Assembly (NCBI GenBank): GCA_003864495.1
Contig: ML133456.1
Coordinates: 2,233,255 to 2,297,254 of the forward strand
From: Nemopilema nomurai
Taxonomy: Eukaryota; Cnidaria; Scyphozoa; Rhizostomeae; Rhizostomatidae
Length of the DNA: 64,000 nucleotides
Direction: 5' to 3'
The position numbers and the translations under genes are program-made. Shown here one piece after another: positions 58,562 to 64,000 of this stretch. Under the pieces are notes generated by a model. The model had not been told where the DNA came from. It did no database searches and saw only the letters and a program-made list of their open reading frames with translations. Every line of letters begins with the position of its first letter. The first letter of the stretch is position 1.

Positions 58562-61171
58562 TTTGTAAGCCTCTTTAAAATGCGCACCTGTTCCCCTGAA
58601 ACATAAATACTTCATGTAACCATGTCGAAGGGTCGTGTAGAAGTGTCTTTCAAAGCTGAGCACCGTTTGTCTTTCATAGAAGAAGCTTGGAAAAGCCCTT
58701 GATACTAAAAGTTTCTTAACTCGAGATGTTGCTTTTTGCAATTCAGCAATAGAGGCTTCTTCGCTTTATTCTCATTTTCAGGATCAAAATTTACTTTTCA
58801 GGGACTAAATTGAACGCTTTAGACGGATCTTCAAGAAGAAAGTCGATGCTGACCAAAACAAACAAATCATAACCGTTTCAAAGATTAACCAAATAAAAAC
58901 CCTATGTTAAAATAAAAAGTTAGTTTAAACTGCTCATAGTAGTATCACCTTTGCAGAATTTATCTCATCAAGTGTTTTACAGCCTCCTGAACCATCTCTA
59001 AACAGAGCTCAGCAGAAAAGAATTCTTTTCTAATGACTATGTGTTCATCTGCTTAGCTATTCCTTGTTTGGTACATATTTCTTGTCTTGGTATACTGGCT
59101 GTCGTCTATCCTCTAGAATGCACCTCATCTTCCGGCAGCCTTTCGTTGTATCGCAGTTCTTCATAATTTTAGTCGTCATAATCTTCATTTGGACATTGAT
59201 TCACTAGGACAGATGGCTGGCTCAATAAGTACTGAAGGCTTGACTGCATTGCCTTCAAGCTTGGTGGCAAAATGCATGGTAACTGAATTTGACATATTTT
59301 GAGCCAAATGAGGTGGTCTTGGTTCCTTTGCATTGATAACTTGATTGCATGTACTTGCCTCCTTGAAGAAGTTCCCGTCATCTCCAACGCTGCGTGTATT
59401 ACGGACAATCTGTATTCCATTTCTTTCTAGAAATATTGCCAGGCCATTTGTCAATGTTTTCATCCCTTTGAGCCATCTATTTTGCATTTCTTTATTTTTG
59501 ACTTCAGTACCCGGCCCTGCTATATTTTGGAGTGGCATCACCATACCGAAACATTCAATTGTGCAATCATATGCTTTGTTCAAATTTTGGAATGTCTGGC
59601 AGTGGGTGTAGAGCTAGGGATGGTCAGGGGGCTGGGCCCATTTGTTAATGCTGATAATTGGCAAATTTATCCTTTTCTATTGTTTTTTTGCAATGTTTTG
59701 TGCAAAGGCCCCTTTTTTGATAGCACTATACCACAGTTGTCTGGGCGTTTAGATTTTCAGAAAACAGAGCAACTTCTAAACAGACATAATCTGCATTCAC
59801 AACCACTCAATGAAGACTTTTCAACTCAATTTATCTTTTACCACTATCAGTGGCATGCTGGGAATAAGATTGCAGAGGGTTGGGGCAAAGTTTAAATACC
59901 AACTTCTTAGCTTCCTTCACAAACTGCGGGTGTGTCTAATTTTGAGTATCATCAATTGTATATGAAAAAAGTTTACGCATCTACGCGAAGAGAGGATAAA
60001 TAATCAAAAGGAAATCATCTTGGCCACAAAAAGCTGCGGTCAGTAGAAAAGTTTAAAGTAAACGTGACATTATCCTAGAGTAATTCACTAAAATATCTTT
60101 GAAGATGAAGTAATTCTTTACGTCTATGTCTGAAAATAAAAGGTGCAGTGCGAAAGAATTGATTCAGCTGACATTTATTTAACCTACTTAAAGGCAAGCA
60201 CAAATTTTTACGTTAAGCTAAAAATAACCGAATCACCAAAAGTGTCAGGGTAGCTTTATCAATTGATAAAGAGCTCATTCTTCAAATACATGGTTGCCTG
60301 AACTCAAAAGGATAGGAATAGACAACGTTAACCAGAATGATTTTGCCAGACTACGACTTCACACAAATAGAGAGTAGAGAAATATTTCTCACAAGCAATT
60401 CTACAATATGTTATTGTAAAAAAGTTTCTGCTAGTTCGGGATAACTTCGTCCCAACTTATCAATGACCTTGTCCTTATCTATAAAAATAGGAACTGTCCA
60501 GGGACCCCGTAGCCATTAGGCTATAACCCCCCCCCCCCAACTTCTTTGGAAGATAGGTCTAAAAGCTTACAAAATGTGTTAGTGAATAGGTATTGGTACC
60601 ACTGATAAAAAAATCAGTGATTGGTACCAGAGAAGAGGTGAGATGTCGCAAGGAGATTCTCGTTCGCCTCGAAGGGATTCGTCAATGATTACAACACAGC
60701 GACTGTAACATTTTGCCCAGTTTTATTTCTAGCTGGGGGCGTTGTCTTATTCTATATTCTCTGTATTTGGTGTGCTCTGCCTTCAATCTAGAACTAGAAC
60801 AGCAATTTTAATATCGATAAATATATACTCAGCAATATAGATATATATTTTCGAGTTCAATTTTCAGCGAATTCTCCGATTCGGGTTGACGTCATCGATT
60901 TTGTATCTTGGAATCTACGGCTTTTTCTCAAAAATTTACATCAGAATTGAGATCTTGATCTTTAACTTAGTTTATACTGAAGAATTTATGTTGTTTAGAC
61001 CCTTCAGTCGTGAGTTACTTTGTTTTGAATATTTAGATATTTCTTGAGATTTGACCGCAACTTTTTCACTGCACCAGCGAATTCCATTGGAGTGTATAGG
61101 AAAAGTTAAATTTCTAAAATGGGTTAATTCGCAGCCTGACAGTCCAAACACTAAGAAATTTCAATATGAAG
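58562..61171. other. Gene-less stretch between SMARCE1 and the NEMP-side MITE
   Basis: SMARCE1 promoter side at the left. A 132-codon minus-strand ORF at 59185-59583 and a 137-codon plus-strand ORF at 59482-59895 overlap; neither shows a recognisable domain, and a decayed repeat is likely. A 12-C run lies near 60,527. Confidence 0.45.
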
Positions 61172-61551
61172 ATTCCAATCCTCGAATTGGCCCCCCCCTC
61201 GAAGAGGCCCCCCCCCTCGAATAAGCCCCCACCCTAGAACTACAAATTTTCAATAAGCCCCCCACTCGAATAAGCCCCCTCGATTTTTTTATTTTTGACT
61301 CCTAAGGTTGCCTCTGACATTTTAGTGAATTACCACAAACAATTATATTTTTGTAAATAATTTAATCAAATGTTACTTTATACTTAGGCTATTTTATATA
61401 TTATGAAAAGAAAGAAATTTCAAAAAATTATCTTTTTATGTGATATGTTTCAGGAAATTTTATAAACCCCCCCCCCCCCCCGAACAAGCCCCCATCCAAA
61501 AATATCAAAAATAAATAAGCCCCCAGGGGGCTAATTCGAGGATTTACGGTA
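61172..61551. mobile_element. Small inverted-repeat element (MITE), copy 2
   Basis: Ends at attcgaggatttacggta (61534-61551), identical to the right end of copy 1; the left end (attccaatcctcgaatt) is eroded. The interior (gactcctaaggttgcctctg, acattttagtgaattacc) is the reverse complement of the copy 1 core. Confidence 0.88.
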
Positions 61552-61759
61552 TATGAAAATGAAAAATTGCTCATGCATTGAAGTATTACCCCCTGACGTG
61601 TGAGTGATTCGAACGAAATTTCCCTTAGTTTTCATAGTTTCCAGGGGTTTCAATGGATTTGGTAATTGCCTAGCAGTGTCCCACGAAGCGGGAAGCTTCA
61701 AACCGGTTCGCCATCCATTGGAATTGTGCACACAGTAGTGTGACACAAGGCTTTGGAAA

Positions 61760-63941
61760 ATGCAGATGAAATGTGTGCTTACAGCGATTCTAATACTAGA
61801 AAATGCTGCTTGTCTTTGCAGTTGTGTCGATGTAAAAGTTGTTTGTGAGTAACCAATAGCCTTTTTTGTTTTAAATTTTCGAGTACATGCACCATGACCC
61901 CGGCAAGACATGCACTCCATGGCCATGAAAAAGAGATCGGCATTAGACATTTGCTTTATTGTAACTGTCATGTGCATTTAATCGTTTGCTTCACATGCAG
62001 CCAATAACAACAAGATATTAAAGCACCAAACAGGAGCTTTGTAAATTGTCGATTGTAAATTGTTTCGGAGAACATTTGATTTAGGCCCAACTCTCTTGGC
62101 CTCGAAATCCTTCCCGAACTCACTGTTTCTTAAAGTTTCTTCATTTCACTGAAATTGTTTGACCAGTGGCTTCTTCGAAACTAAGGACTCTTGCCAGTTA
62201 ATCTATAAAATCATGTGTTGATTAGTATGTTCTGATAAACAACATTTGAGTATCCCCCAATCCTTCCAAAACAATCATGTTTTAAATCTAAATTCATGAT
62301 TAAGACTGGCTTCTTGCCTTTGGAATGTTTTTTGGAAGGATTAAGGTTAACCATTTGGGTGGCATTATTTCAAGTTCCTATCAAGATATGATTTCAAATT
62401 TTTTTATGGTGACAACAATGCAATAGGGGTGTTAACTTTTTATTATTTAGAATTTATCTAGATACATTTACATTTATATACTCTTTTTGACCTTTCACAG
62501 TTGTTCTGGCTTTTGTAGTAGACCATTGTTTCAATAAGTGTTTCAATGAAATTTTACATTGAAATAATGTTGTTATTTTTCCTTTTTTTCATATGTGTGG
62601 GGATTTTTTGATGTTTCCCATTGGTAAAATATTTCCAAACTAATCTTCAATCTCTGATTTCATGTTACATCTGTCTCTTTCAGCATTAAAAGCACCATCA
62701 CTAAACTTCATTGCTCATTCATCTTATCAAATGTAACATTTTCCCATCTTATTGGGACGGGCAAAATCCTGTATTTTATTATAAGCTGGGGTCAAATAAT
62801 TTAAAGTTTATTAATTTTTAAAAACATTGTTGCTGATAAATTTCCATAAATTTCACTTCTATCTATTTCTTTTATTATAGTCGATTCTTGTGACCTGGAG
62901 GAAAGTCAAGATTTGAACAATGAAATTTACATCATTAAAGGAACTCGATTTGGACTTTTCAATATATTCAGCAGACTTCAAGTTGTTGTTCAGTCGTCAA
63001 AGCAAGCAGTGGTTTATTTGAAAACAAGGTGAGAAGCCCATGTCTACAGCCAATGTTTGGTTCATTTAACATTGCTTTGTGAGATCACCTGACACTTGAA
63101 GCAAATGGTTTGCCGATCAATAAGCAAACAATAAAAATGTTATATAACTGTGAAGGTTCTAAAGAACAGCAGCGTAGGAGCAAAAGGGAATGCACTCAAG
63201 GAAGATATGCATCTATATCTAAATGGAATATTGAAGGTCTGTATCTTGTTGGTTGATGTCTTTTTTGTTCAACTATTTAAAGGTATGTGTAAATTCTTTC
63301 TTTTAGTAAGAATGATTTATTGAAGCTTCTGAGGGTAAAAAAGGATGGCTTGCTAAGTCGAAGTATCCAATGGTTTACCAGACTTGCAGATGGTGTAAAC
63401 ACTTATGGCAACAAAACAAAGCATGAGTGCTCTCCATTTGCCAACCAATACATCGCCTTGCCAAGTGAAGAGGATAACAAATTTACAATTTCCTGTGATC
63501 ATCAATGTATGTACTAGCTTTTAAAATTTCTTTATAGTTGTTTGTTATCAAGATTAAGATTTTATATGTTTTGTGGAATGATGGACCACAATGGTATGGC
63601 AACAGAGATAACCTAAAGAAAAAATGCAAAATTTCTTTCAATGTAGAAGCTAAGCCCATGAATAGAGCATAGCAATAGCTTTTCTTTTTTATAATTTCTC
63701 TATCTACTTAGCATAGCAAATTACTTATGGATAATAAATCTTATCAATTTTCATTTTTTCATCTTATCAAGCTTTTCTTGAGATTTTTTGTACTTATTTT
63801 TGTTTCTTTTCTCTATAGTGCACAGTGCAACCAAAATTCCTCATAATAGTATATCTTTTATTTTGTAGCCTTTGACCTGAAGCTGCTTACATTGTTTGTG
63901 ATTGGATTATTTCTTTTCTTTTCTGCCGAACACTGCAGTAG
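61760..63941 (+). CDS. NEMP (TMEM194) nuclear envelope protein, 5' part (partial at right edge)
   Basis: Nuclear envelope integral membrane protein of the inner nuclear membrane, important for envelope stiffness and germ-line function. Exons so far: 61760-61844, 62881-63028, 63307-63506, 63869-63941, phases consistent, continuing beyond the window. Signal peptide MQMKCVLTAILILENAACLC; luminal domain with KGTRFGLFNIFSRLQVVVQS and the later SKNDLLKLLRVKK and IQWFTRLADGVNTYGNKTK, paralleling the WTRIQIRVNSS and SIWNFFSSFLKEKLNDTYV blocks of NEMP1. The first membrane segment with its lead-in, FDLKLLTLFVIGLFLFFSAE, matches FDPKLFLVFLLGLMLFFCGD of NEMP1. The membrane core and C-terminal part lie outside. 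NEMP1 and NEMP2 split in vertebrates, so no numbered symbol is given. Confidence 0.82.
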
Positions 63942-64000
63942 GTATGTTCTATAAATTCTATTTGAACACCTTGCTAGATATTGTAAGGTTAATTAGCAAA

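Noticed and set aside
59185..59583. 132-codon minus-strand ORF, possible gene
   Set aside because: No recognisable domain, overlapped by a plus-strand ORF of similar length, and flanking frames are broken; likely decayed repeat.
61531..61977. 148-codon minus-strand ORF
   Set aside because: It spans the end of a MITE and is antisense to the NEMP signal-peptide exon.

Overview
The window is metazoan nuclear DNA. It is AT-rich, has short to medium GT-AG introns, and carries many small inverted-repeat elements. The genes are animal-specific (SCAP, HELQ, CDK12, SMARCE1/BAF57, YAE1, NEMP, one intronless rhodopsin-type GPCR). The dense introns, the single-exon GPCR and the element types suggest an early-branching animal, most likely a cnidarian and perhaps an anthozoan. 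That placement is inference, not proof.

Layout from left to right: (1) the 5' half of a SCAP homologue on the minus strand, running off the left edge; (2) a complete 18-exon HELQ helicase gene on the plus strand, head to head with SCAP; (3) an intronless class A GPCR on the minus strand, with a possible decayed relative upstream; (4) a seven-exon minus-strand gene for a small ionotropic-glutamate-receptor-like channel with a potassium-channel selectivity filter (TVGYGD), the most interesting gene here; (5) a 2.8 kb element with 23-bp terminal inverted repeats, holding a decayed THAP finger on one strand and a decayed P2X7-C-terminus-like zinc domain on the other; (6) the last exon of an unrecognised plus-strand gene, tail to tail with a YAE1 homologue; (7) a complete CDK12 gene on the plus strand, tail to tail with (8) a complete SMARCE1 gene on the minus strand, whose introns hold two inverted-repeat elements; (9) the first four exons of a NEMP (TMEM194) homologue on the plus strand, leaving through the right edge.

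The genes do not form a pathway; this is an ordinary eukaryotic neighbourhood of unrelated housekeeping genes. SCAP escorts SREBP from ER to Golgi. HELQ acts in DNA repair. YAE1 is an adaptor in cytosolic Fe-S maturation. CDK12 phosphorylates the RNA polymerase II tail. SMARCE1 is a BAF subunit. NEMP sits in the inner nuclear membrane. The potassium-filter glutamate-receptor-like channel and the GPCR are the lineage-specific, signalling-type genes. Gene models were assembled by hand: every splice phase was checked for HELQ, the channel, YAE1, CDK12, SMARCE1 and NEMP; SCAP has at least two exons I could not place.
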